64,000 nucleotides of DNA. Source: Mesorhabditis belari. Taxonomy: Eukaryota > Nematoda > Chromadorea > Rhabditida > Rhabditidae. Shown piece after piece: positions 24,019 to 34,398 of the stretch (position 1 is the stretch's first letter; the number at the start of each line of letters is the position of its first letter). Location: NCBI GenBank assembly GCA_958450365.1, contig CAUEEP010000730.1, forward strand, positions 832,001 to 896,000. The letters are read 5' to 3'. The translations under genes and the position numbers were made by a program. The notes beneath the pieces were generated by a model. It was given only the letters and a program-made list of their open reading frames with translations, did no database searches and had not been told where the DNA came from.

Positions 24019-24315
24019 TCTCTCAAAAAGATGAATGCGAATGAATTGCGTTTGCAATCATTTGAAAGTACATTTACGTACATTTACGTACATTAGTTTA
24101 CATTAGTTTATTAGATTAAAGAGTTATTAGAAAATTTTCGACTTTGGACGCTAGTTGAGCTCAAACTTTTATCGTTTATATGTCTCTCAAAAAAGATGAA
24201 TGCGAATGAATTGCGTTTGCAATCAAATTATATCTTTCTTTCCATATAAGATCTCTTTTGTGGTGAGCTTTTCACATATTCTCATACTAAGAAAATCTAA
24301 CTTTGATATCTCTAG
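24019..24315. repeat. Direct repeat pair before the channel gene
   Basis: A ~45-bp segment, TCTCAAAAAGATGAATGCGA onward, occurs at 24018-24062 and again at 24182-24228. No gene is seen. Confidence 0.75.
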
Positions 24316-27300
24316 ATATTTGTGATCAAAGAATGCTCAACCTTTCGTTGATCAGGTACGTTCTTTCTTTCTTCTTTCTTGCATCAACACTAAAGAAATT
24401 TAGTATTTTGATCGGTTTGGTGCTTTCAAATAAAGATGAAAGGTATTTTTGACAAAGAAAAATGCGATGCTGGCCAATGATTTCAATGATTTCACGATTA
24501 AAATAGTGAAATCATTTCAGTAGACTTGATTATCGGTCAAAAATCGATGTGGAATCGATTTAGAAATATTTTTAATGGATAGTTTAATCCTATTGACAAC
24601 TATGATTGACCAAAAAGGAATACGGTTCCAATACGGCTCCAATACGGTTCCAACACGGTTCCAATACGGTTCGATTACCGTTCCAATACGGTTCCAATAC
24701 GGTTCCATTACCGTTCCAATACGGTTCCAATACGGTTCCATTACCGTTCCAATACGGTTCCAATACGGTTCCATTACCGTTCCAATACGGCTCCAATACG
24801 GTTCCAATACGGTTCCAATACGGTTCCAATACGGTTCCAATACGGTTCCATTTTTCACAAATACGGTTCCAAATACTTGATTATCGGTCAAAAATCGATG
24901 TGGAATCGATTTAGAAATGTATTTAATGGATAGTTTAATCGTATTGAGAACTATGATTGACCAAAAAGGCTTATTCAAGCATTTCACCTGTTCGAATCGC
25001 TGATTTTATCATGCAAAATTTGATCAACACAACCTACGATTACCGTGTTCGACCGTATGTCGTTGATTTAAACGGTTTGTTTTTATCAATTTTCGAATTT
25101 GATAATCGATTTATTTACAAGAAAGAAAGACTAAGATCATGGTTTCTCCAAATTCTTCGCATTTCTTTTTAGCATTTCTTTTTCTCCAATCTTTCCCCAT
25201 TCATTCTTTCTTTGTGACACAGTGGCCTTTCTCCTTTCTTTTTCTTCTTCACAAAAACGTGTGGGCCATGATGGGAATGGAAAAAGTAAAGAAAAAGTAA
25301 AGAAAAGAGTAAAGAAAAAGATTTGAAAAAGAACTCTTTTTTCCGGAGGTCGATCGGCGGGGATCGGGCGCCAAATTTGAATTACAAAAGGGATGTTCAA
25401 AGTCTTTTCTCTCTTTCTTCTTTTCTTTTAAAAATTCCATTTCCCCTTTCCCCATCACCACTATTTGGACATTTTTTGTGTCTTTTTTTTGGGGATTCAT
25501 GTGGGAAAGGAATAAAGGAAAAAAAGAAAGGCCATCCTTTTCTGAATCATCCACACATTTATCGAAAGGGAAAAATGACAAAAAAAAAAGAGACATTCCC
25601 CAAAAAACAACGGTCCATATGGATGATTTGAATAGGGAAACGGAGGAGAAGGCTAAGGAAGATTCAAAAAGGAAGATTTGAAAATGAAATTAGCCTCGAA
25701 TCAAGCAATTTCTAATTTCTTTAAACTAAAATTACTGAAATTTGATTCAAAATTTCAGTAATTCAAAATTTGATTCAAAATTTCAGAAGAGAGAAAGCCA
25801 GTTGAAGTGACAGTCAATGTTTACTTGAGAAGCATTTCGAATATTGATTTTGTGAATATGCAATACAGGTAATGTGATGTGATTGATCAATTTTGGATCA
25901 ATTTGGATTCACAATTTTCTCCCCATTCAGTCTTCAAATCACTTTCCGTGAGAGTTGGATTGATCCTCGTCTCTCATATGAATATATGAAATCATCAGAG
26001 CGAGAAGAACTTCCCGATTATATTGTCCTTTCAAGATTATCAAATACAGAAATGATCTGGATGCCTGACACATTCTTTGTTGTTTGTTCCTTTCAATTTA
26101 AGTGAGCTCATGTCTTTAGAATGAAAAACAAGCTCATCGACATGTAATCGATGCTCCGAATATGCTTATTCGAGTGCATAGGGGTGAGAAGAGTTCAAGC
26201 TGAGCTGTAGAATCAAGTTTTTAACTTTCTTTCAATGTTTTTAGCGATTCATCTAAATCCAACTGCATTTAATTGTAAAGGATTAAGGAATGCTTAGCAA
26301 TTACCTATCGTAAAAACTGTAATAGTACCCCAACCCCATAATGACGGTGCGGAGTGTTGCGTAGTCTAGCTTTGAACGAGTTTTTCTCGACACTGGTTTA
26401 TGCTACAATGTGCGCTTAGGTATCAAAAAATAGCCCTGAATTTCAGCTATTTTTTGATACCAAAGACGCATTTTTTGAAAGTACGGGCGCTTTGAACAAA
26501 ATGAAATACTAAAAAACTTTTGCGACTACGCTTCCCTATAATGACGGTCGGAGCGTCGCGTAGTCTAACTTTAAACGCATTTTTCTCGACACTGGTTTAT
26601 GCTACAATGCGCGCTTATGTATCAAAAAAAATAGCTGAAATTCAGGGCTATTTTTTGATACCAAAGACGCATTTTTTGAAAGTATGGGTGCTTTGCGAAA
26701 AATGAAATACTAAAAAACTTTTGCGACTACGCAACTGTACGAGGGTGGTGGGGTCCAATTACAGTATTTACAGTAGTTATGATTTTCTGCAATTCATAAA
26801 ATTCAGGTATTACGGTACATTTTGTTTAGATGGTCGAGTGTTATTCAGTGAACGGATCTCTCTTGTCCTTTCCTGTCCAATGTACCTTGAGGTTCTTCAA
26901 TTCATAGTATTCCAATCAAATATTCTAGAAATATCCAATGGATATACAAACTTGTCTCATGGATTTCGCTTCATACGCCTACACAACCGATGATTTGGGT
27001 AAATGTGTTCAATGAAAGAAAAGCCATTCTTTTAGTCTATCACTGGAAAACGGAAAATCCCATTCAATTTCACGTTGCTTTGAAAGTTTGCCGAAGGTTT
27101 TGAATGAAAAACTTTAAAAACTCAGAGCTCACTTCCGTCATTTTCTTTGGAAAACGTTGAGACAGCGTCTTGTTCATCAAAAACGAATACGGGAGAATAT
27201 AGCTGTTTGAGAACAATTTTCAAATTAGAAAGGCAATTCAGGTGAATGAATAAAAGATTTGGTAAGTTCGAAACTTAGTCCTGAAATCTTTTCAGTTATT

Positions 27301-28276
27301 ATCTCCTTCAAGTATACATTCCATCAACACTTTTGGTCATCGTTTCGTGGGTTTCCTTTTGGTTGGATAGGTGAGTCACTTTAGAGTCTAAAGATCTCAT
27401 AGAGAAAGGTTGATTTAAAGTGGTGATAATCTAAAGATCTCATAGAGCAAGGTTACGGTAGTTTTCGAAAATCGGAGTTAGTTGAGTAGTCAAAGACAAC
27501 ATTTGCTACTTTAAAATACCGATAAGATCGTCTAAACTTTGGAATCAGAGGTGCTGTGCCAGCTAGAGTAACTCTTGGAGTGACAACTCTTCTCTCGATG
27601 ACAACACAAGTAACATGATTTTCAATAAGAGATCATTGTTACAAAAAAACGTATCTAGGCTGGTGCAATCAATCAGAAACTTCCGCCTGTTTCATACATC
27701 AAGGGTTAGTCAAATAGCTTCACAATCCTTTCAATCCCACAATTCATAGCTATCGATATCTGGACGGCCGTCTGTCTTTCATTCATTTTTGGAGCTGTAT
27801 TGGAGTATGCTTATGTCTCGTATTTGGGCTCGATTCTTCAAATTAAGAAAGGTATCACAATCTGAACGATCTAGTAATATTATTTTAGTGAGTAAACAAA
27901 AAGGCTGTGAAAAACATTCATCAACATATCCACCAGATATTACTCAAGTATTTCAAGACAGTCTCTTCAAATTGTAACTCAAATTTAGAATGCTCTCACA
28001 CCAGAATCTGAAGCCTTAATAGTTGAGAAAAGCAAAGTATGAAAAAAATTCACGAATTTGATTAGTCAAAGCATTGTTTTAGCGAAAACCCATTTGGGGT
28101 TTGCAAAAGATTTGGTATGAGATGCAATATGAAGCTGATTCGGCGAAAATGATTGATATTTGGTCAAGTGGGTTTCCAAAAACAATGAAGTTCCACAAAA
28201 ATTTACAGGGTTTTTATTCCCATCTGCTTTCACGATCTTCAACGTGTTCTATTGGGTCTGGTACGCACTGATTTAA
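24316..28276 (+). CDS. Cys-loop ligand-gated chloride channel subunit (GluCl-type)
   Basis: A pentameric plasma-membrane receptor subunit, probably an inhibitory anion channel. Exons: (24316-24355), 24980-25074, 25787-25868, 25931-26078, 26120-26183, 26830-26891, 26929-26998, 27036-27085, 27126-27241, 27296-27370, 27549-27609, 27659-27704, 27750-27851, 27889-27947, 27989-28036, 28083-28167 and 28209-28276. All joins keep frame. Seen in order: the N-terminal TTYDYRVRP, PVEVTVNVYLRS, loop WMPDTFF-NEKQ, Cys-loop CPMYLEKYPMDIQTC, the second cysteine pair CSSKTNTGEYSC, M1 YYLLQVYIPSTLLVIVSWV, M2 PARVTLGVTTLLSMTTQ with the anion-type PAR motif, M3 AIDIWTAVCLSFIFGAVLEY, a short M3-M4 loop, and M4 ending FNVFYWVWYALI. 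The second disulfide and TNTGEYSC point to the glutamate-gated group. The 5' end is uncertain: the exon at 24316 fits in phase but no full signal peptide is shown, so the true start is probably upstream. Confidence 0.9.
24523..24975. repeat. 12-bp minisatellite flanked by a 105-bp direct repeat
   Basis: Positions 24618-24866 are about twenty copies of AATACGGTTCCA with variants (ATTACCGTTCCA). The array is bracketed by two near-identical ~105-bp segments, 24523-24625 and 24871-24975, sharing TTGATTATCGGTCAAAAATC. The second copy ends at the acceptor of the channel exon at 24980. Open frames on both strands are products of the 12-bp periodicity. Confidence 0.93.
26307..26776. repeat. Foldback element, family B (intronic)
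   Basis: Fills most of the channel intron 26184-26829. It has the same ends and inner blocks as 22093-22574 but lies in the other orientation relative to the inner asymmetry. Confidence 0.85.
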
Positions 28277-29163
28277 AGAATGAACATAATGAATTTTTTT
28301 TTTCAAAATCCAACTACCCAATAAATATCCTCACATGTACACTTCAAACCCAAGCAAAAGAGGCAAAGGAAATAAAATTTGGCGAACTTTAGGATGTACG
28401 CGTGTAATTTCTTTTCCGCGAGCCTCTAAGTACCTTGCGAATCGCCTTGTTTTGGAAAATATTCATTTAATCAGCTGAAACTTTTCTCTTCCCTAAGTAA
28501 AATTTGGATTTAACCGGAAGGTAGTAACATGAGCACCGTTTATGGGGTAGGCTAGTTTCCGCAACTTTTTTTGCGCAACAGGGTCATTTGCGCAACAGGG
28601 TCGTTTGCGCAACTCACCATAACTTTCTTCTAAGTGGGCTAATCTTTATGATTTTCATTTCATTTTGTTGCACTTATTGAGATCTACAAAATGAGACCAA
28701 AATCATAAAGATTAGCCCACTTAGAAGAAAGTTATGCCGAGTTGCGCAAATGACCCTGTTGCGCAAAAAAAAGTTGCGGAAACTAGCCTACCCCCGCGCG
28801 CGTAAAGACTTTTATCCACCTGTTTTGAGGGTTTTTTTTGTTAACGTCGTTCTTTGTTGCCTAAAATAAATCGTTGTTTCTTTTGGTTATGGGATATAAA
28901 AACTAGAGTAAAAATGCTACAAAATACTTTGAAAACAATTTTTAAAACGTTAAAAAGTTGAAAAATTTTGCGTTTTAAAAGCTGACCTCGGGAGGGGTAA
29001 AGACTTTTGTCCATGACTGTATAAAGTCTTGCAAGAAAGTCCAGTTAGCATTCAAAACTAAATTTGCATTTAAATCTCATTTAAAACAAGAAAGGCCATT
29101 CACTGACTCACTGAATGGCTTGAATCGCTTTAGGTCATTTATTTTTCTTATTCGCTTAGTTCA
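28277..29163. other. Short intergenic region with foldback element
   Basis: Contains the palindrome 28544-28795, with arms of ~110 bp that share GGGGTAGGCTAGTTTCCGCA and its complement around a ~30-bp loop. The rest is A+T-rich with no gene. TTTTTCTTATTCGCTTAG at 29142-29159 is a good trans-splice acceptor just before the next ATG. Confidence 0.8.
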
Positions 29164-31352
29164 ATGGCTGGTCCATCAAGATCCAGGTAACTTTTTTATT
29201 TCTTCATTAAAGTTTTGTCATGAATTTCAAGTTGATTTAATCGTTCCACTTCAATTTTTTAAAGTTGTCAACAATCTTTCATTTGTTTTAGTTCACGAAA
29301 GCCAAAAGAACCAAAGAGGGCGTCGTCTTTGGATAAACCTGCACAGACGATCCACAAACCAAATCATCGTTTCGATGCTAGCCAGCGCAATAAAGACAAC
29401 TCACAGCGAAGTAAATCGCTAAAGGTATTTTAGTTTATAGTTTTAAATTACAATGTGTTGCTTTGGTCTAAACCAAAGGAGCCGGGCAACGTTTCAAATA
29501 AAGATGTTCGATCTAAAAGCAGCCACCGATCGAAACCTCTTGTCGTCCCTAAGTCGAAGATTGTTTTTTAAAGCATGTTGTAATGAAAGTTTTTAGGAAA
29601 CTCGTGATCGTAATAGCAAATCAGTATCATTGAGCCATAACTCAAAACACAAGGAGGTAGCGGCTAAAAGCAAGGTATTGGAGATTTGTTGTAGCATTTC
29701 ATTATTTCCTTTTAGAGTTTGAGAGATCCTCGTGCTTCATCACTGGAGAAGAATCGTTCATTTCACGTCCTTTCGCTCGCTAAATGCACTACAGAAGTTC
29801 CATTCGAATCAAAAAGTAGCCTCTAATTTTACTTAGTAAATAAAATATTTAAGCTGGACAAGACGTATCGGGAAAGGTTATCACGGCTAAGGCGGTACGT
29901 GGACTACTTTGAGCTTTTTATTATGACTTTATTTAGTTGATGGACACGAACATCCCTCTTGGACCACAAATTACATCACTGCCACATCTCCGCGGTTTAT
30001 GGGTGTCAGCTGGACGTTCGATTGCGCGTAGTAAATATTTTTTAAACTCTGAACCTAATCTCACTAAATTTAGAACGCCTATTGATTGTCATGCGATCGG
30101 TTGAGAGAATGGATCGTGTACATGGAGAAAAGTGGATGTCGACCGAAATCGTTAATGGATGGGTAAGTTTTGATTTTGTTTAATCATTTTATTTTGTTTT
30201 TAGTCTATATCCGACCGAAAGCTATTGCCGTTAGTGATACAGAAATTTCCGTTTAGCAACAACCCTCCTATCACAAAGCTTGGTTGGTTAAAAAATTTGT
30301 GGAAAATCAAAGACTCTCAAATGATTCTCTTGTTTTAGGTCGTCATCAAGCCCAATTGGTGATGCGCGCTATCATGCTACGTGGTTTGAGGCCAAAAAAG
30401 GTGGACACTATTTATATGTTTTATTATTTCGTTTTTAGATTATTTGTAGCCCGGCTTTACGTTGCGTTCAAACTGCTTGTGCAATGGCTAACTACGCTAA
30501 GGGCATAGGTGCAAAAGTTTGCGTGAGTTTGTTTTTATTATAAACTCAATAGAGAGCTAAGAATTTATATAGTTTAAGACAAGATTTAATGGAAGTTTTT
30601 CAGATCGAGCCTGGACTTTTTGAGCCTTTCGGATGGTACCGAGGGAATGGGATGCAAATTCTACCTCCTTCGAAATTGTCGACTTTTGTCGACCTCGGAT
30701 ACCCGATTGATCAGGATTAGTAGGTTGCATGATTTTTTCAATTATTGATGACCGATTCAGCATGCCAATTGTGCGTGACACATATTTTGCACGTAATGAG
30801 ACGGAGTTGGAGGCTCGTCAACGAATCGATCTTGTGCTTAGGTTGTTTTGCAAAAGATTTACTTTATTATTTTGCTTTTAGAAATCTTGGTCTGTCATAT
30901 TTGGAAGGTCCTTTGTTGATTGTGGGTCATGCCGTTACACTTCATACTGCGTTTTTGATGGGTATTTTCTCTATTGTTAATTGCAACATTTTGAGAATTT
31001 AGGTAGGTGTCAGCCACCCGAAGATCCAGACGATCCAAATTACAACGAGCTTGATGTCACCTCTACGGATGAGCAATGGGATTCGATCTCCGAAGATGAA
31101 GCACTGAACACGACCGAGCTTGGAATCCGGTAATGCGACTAAAATTTCATATTAAAACACTGCTGTTTTAGTTACCCTCCTGGATGTGTGGTGACTGTTG
31201 CTCGAGAAGCTGACGGACCACCAGCCATTTATCAATTGATCTCCGGAATCATTCCTCCGTTTACTTTTGGTCAGCAATTTTCGTAAGTAATCACACTTTT
31301 TTAATGTAACCTTCAACTTTTTAGAAATAAGCCCGTTCATCCGATTGTTTGA
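29164..31352 (+). CDS. Histidine-phosphatase-fold protein, UBASH3/STS-like, catalytic His replaced
   Basis: About 470 residues in some 16 exons. The first is 29164-29187 and the last ends at the TGA 31350-31352. Introns are mostly 40-50 bp and all joins keep frame. The first ~150 residues are basic and Ser/Lys-rich (MAGPSRSSRKPKEPKR). Then comes a phosphoglycerate-mutase-like domain: IVMRSVERMDRVHGEKW near 30086-30130, SPALRCVQTA near 30451, EPGLFEPFGWYRG near 30605, and LIVGHAVTLHTA near 30917. In this family the first motif is normally RHGER, with His forming the phospho-enzyme. Here it reads RSVER, while the second His (GHA), the Arg of SPALR and the Glu of EPGLFE are kept. I infer a pseudo-enzyme or altered activity. 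The tail after GHA has an acidic stretch and a short Pro-rich end. The ATG follows a good trans-splice acceptor. Confidence 0.85.
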
Positions 31353-32654
31353 GTCTACGTTCATCCGATTGTTTGAGGCCAACGATTTCTTGTGCCTACA
31401 AAAAACTAACGATGATTTATACGTATAAATTTACTTGTGAAAATAAACATTTCAGGGGTGATATATAAAAAGAGTTTGTAGTTTTTGGTTCAATTGACGA
31501 TCGGTTAAAAAAAAATTTTCTCCACCCACGTTATTTTTTTTCTGGATAAACATAACAACTAGTGATTCGACGTTTTCTTTGAATGTTTCTTCGGATTCTA
31601 TGCTAGGCTCGGTTTCTCTCTCTTTTTCTTCTTTTCTGAGACAAAATATGACCCAATTGGATTGCCTCGGAGTTGCGCGGAAAGAAGTTTAGAAGATGGA
31701 CGTAAAAGAGAGATGTGGGAGTTGGATGGTAGAATTCGTGGAGGAGGACTTTCAAAAAGAAAACATCTCGATATTCGCGTCATTCATTTGTAGTGCAACA
31801 AATTTTGAGTTTCAGTAATGGACTGAAGTCAAACTAATCGTAAAATGGATGGATTTTCAAGTATTTTCTTTTGCATCTGATGCAGCCTCAGAATTATATT
31901 TTTTCGAAGAATTTTCGCCATCACATTAGATTTTTTTCCCATTTCACCCCATTAAGAAGCCCCAAAAACCTGCCATTTTTTTTTTTGCGGTCTTGAGCGA
32001 ATTTTTAATCTCAAAACCAAATGAAAACATAATACTTGTCGCTTTTGATTAACAAAACACATTTGGAGAATCTCGGATTAACTCCTGGATCGATTTTTAA
32101 AAACAAAACACATATTTTAGTCAGCATAAACCGAAAATCCCGATCGATGCCTAAACACCCACCAAAACTCAAAAATCTGGTCTCTTTGAATTCGGCTCTC
32201 TACGGCGGCGCCTCCAGAAGGGGCCTTTTCTCATACGCCAACCTTCCGTTTCCTCTAAAAGCCCCCACAGTTTCTTTTTTAATCGAGTTATTAAATTCTG
32301 GAACATTTTACCCCATTTTATCCATGTTCGTGATATTTCCACCTTGGCTAGATTTAAAGCCGCAATTTCGGCAATTGATTTGACTGCTCTGTGATTCTTT
32401 CTTGAGGTATCTTTTTATCTTTTGGGTGACAAGCTTACGGTAGAAAGAAGGTCCACGTTTTAGAAACCGAATTAATAAAGCGCAACATTAATGTTTCAAA
32501 CTGAACAGCGAATGTTTGCGCACATTGCTTTAATTCGAAATTCATTTGTCCCAATCTTTTGACTCAATGCAATATGAAAGTTTCAATCTGCTCAGCATTG
32601 AATATTCATTAAGTGTAATAATTCTCATTTCGATTTAGTTGAATGCTTTAAAAT
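31353..32654. other. Intergenic, no gene recognised
   Basis: Open frames at 31598-31783 (-) and 32036-32383 (+) have no motif or exon chain. Positions 32063-32150 recur in direct orientation at about 33168-33260 (shared TCTCGGATTAACTCCTGGAT), so part of this is a dispersed repeat. Confidence 0.5.
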
Positions 32655-33051
32655 GGGGGGTAGTCAAAACAGCGCCATAATAGAAAACGTTCAAAACAGC
32701 GCCGTCAAATTTCCTCAAAATCCAAAAAACCAAGCCGGTTCAAGTTTTATACCAAAAAATTCCTTGCGTTCTTGGCTACATGATGGGTAAAACAGTTTTT
32801 TAAAAAAGTTAATATTTCATAGATAAAAAGAGCACTCAAAATGGGTCCCTAAAGATATTCAGTTAACCAACTGAGTATCACTCGACACACATTTTGAGTG
32901 CTCCTTTTATCTATGAAATATTAACTTTTTTAAAAAACTGTTTTACCCATCATGTAGCCAAGAACGCAAGGAATTTTTTGGTATAAAACTTGAACCGGCT
33001 TGGTTTTTTGGATTTTGAGGAAATTTGACGGCGCTGTTTTGACTACCCCCC
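32655..33051. repeat. Near-perfect palindromic element
   Basis: Arms of about 165-170 bp (32655-32845 against 32890-33051, with the left arm longer by a small insertion near its outer end) match almost base for base around a ~70-bp loop. The ends are GGGGGGTAGTCAAAACAGCG and its complement. No reading frame is of interest. Confidence 0.93.
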
Positions 33052-34398
33052 TTTAAAATTGTTCCATTTATCCATTTATCTTTTGGGTGTGTTTTGAGTG
33101 GTGTCCCGGGTAATTATTGTGATGTTGTCTTGTCGCTATTCAACTGAATAAAGCATATATATATATATAATCTCGGATTAACTCCTGGATCGATTTTTTT
33201 AAAAATCTGAAACCTAACACATATTTTAGTCAGCATAAACCGAAAATCCCTAAACGCCCGCCAAAACTCAAAAATGAAAGCCCTTGTTAAACATTTTCCC
33301 ATCTCAAAAGATGCACCCGATATTTTTTTTTGATTGAATTATGTCGCGGATGGAACCCCTTGAGAATCATTGAGGAAAAGAGGTGAAGGGAAACTCCTCG
33401 TCTTCTCGTCGAACCTCATCTTCTTCTCGGGTCCTCATCTTCTTCTCTTTTCTATACTTTCTTCTTTTTTTTTTCCTTTTCTCATTTTCTTCTCAATTAG
33501 TTTCAGCTTGATTGACAATCTTCACTTTTCTCTTTTTTTATTTCCATTGTTCCCCATCTTCACATTTTCATCACAGCTCTTTGAACCTCTTGCAATAAAA
33601 TTAGCAACTAATCTTCAAGCAAAAGATGACCTTTTTTTGTCATAATTGGTTTACTAAAAAAATTGAAAGAATTGAAAATTTATATTGGAAATTTATTCGA
33701 CTAAAAATTTATCTTATTTCTTATTTCTCATATTCGAAAATCAAAGTGTAACTTGCTGAAATCTTCAAAAATCCTTTAGAGTTGTTGATATTTTTGATTC
33801 AAGCAAAAAAGGAGAGCAACGGATTGTGTGAGTCGAAATCAAATCTTCTCCGGATCGGAAAAGAGAAGAAATGAAAGGGAAAATATAAAGATCAAGTAAA
33901 AGAAGATTTCAAGAAGAAGTACTGAAAGAAGAAGAAGAAGAAGAAGACTCTCTCCGATGAGATGGCCACTTTCATCCTTCTCACTTTTTTTTCAGGACTG
34001 ATTTCATGACGAATTGATCATATTTTCTCCCTCACTTTTTTAGATCATTTATCTTTTTTTGGGGGAAAATTGGGTATGTTTGAATGAAGAAATAACAGCG
34101 CTGGAGTACTTTTGTCAGCGCTGGAGTACTTTTGTCAGCGCTGGAGTACTTTTGTCAGCGCTGGAGTACTTTTGTCAGCGCTGGAGTACGCTGGAGTACT
34201 TTTGTCAGCGCTGGAGTACGCTGGAGTACTTTTAATTTAACTCCATTCGAAATCGAATACAAAAGAGACTAGACAAAGTGTGCTTTTGGCTTGTTTTGTG
34301 CACAAAGAACGCCCCAAATCCTTTTTATTGTTTTCTTATTTTACTATTTCTAATTGCAATTCTAATTGCAATTCTAATAATCCTTGTATTCTAGCGAA
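33052..34398. repeat. Upstream region of the GPCR gene with 20-bp minisatellite
   Basis: Positions 34098-34230 are six to seven copies of a 20-bp unit, TCAGCGCTGGAGTACTTTTG, two of them shortened. Pyrimidine-rich stretches at 33400-33560 and a GAA run near 33930 are low complexity. TTGTATTCTAG ending at 34394 is a likely trans-splice acceptor for the GPCR ATG at 34399. Confidence 0.8.

Noticed and set aside
24517..24987. 156-codon Trp/Tyr-rich repetitive minus-strand frame, with repeat frames on the other strand
   Set aside because: The period of 12 keeps all frames open on both strands; the frame covers a minisatellite and its flanking direct repeats.
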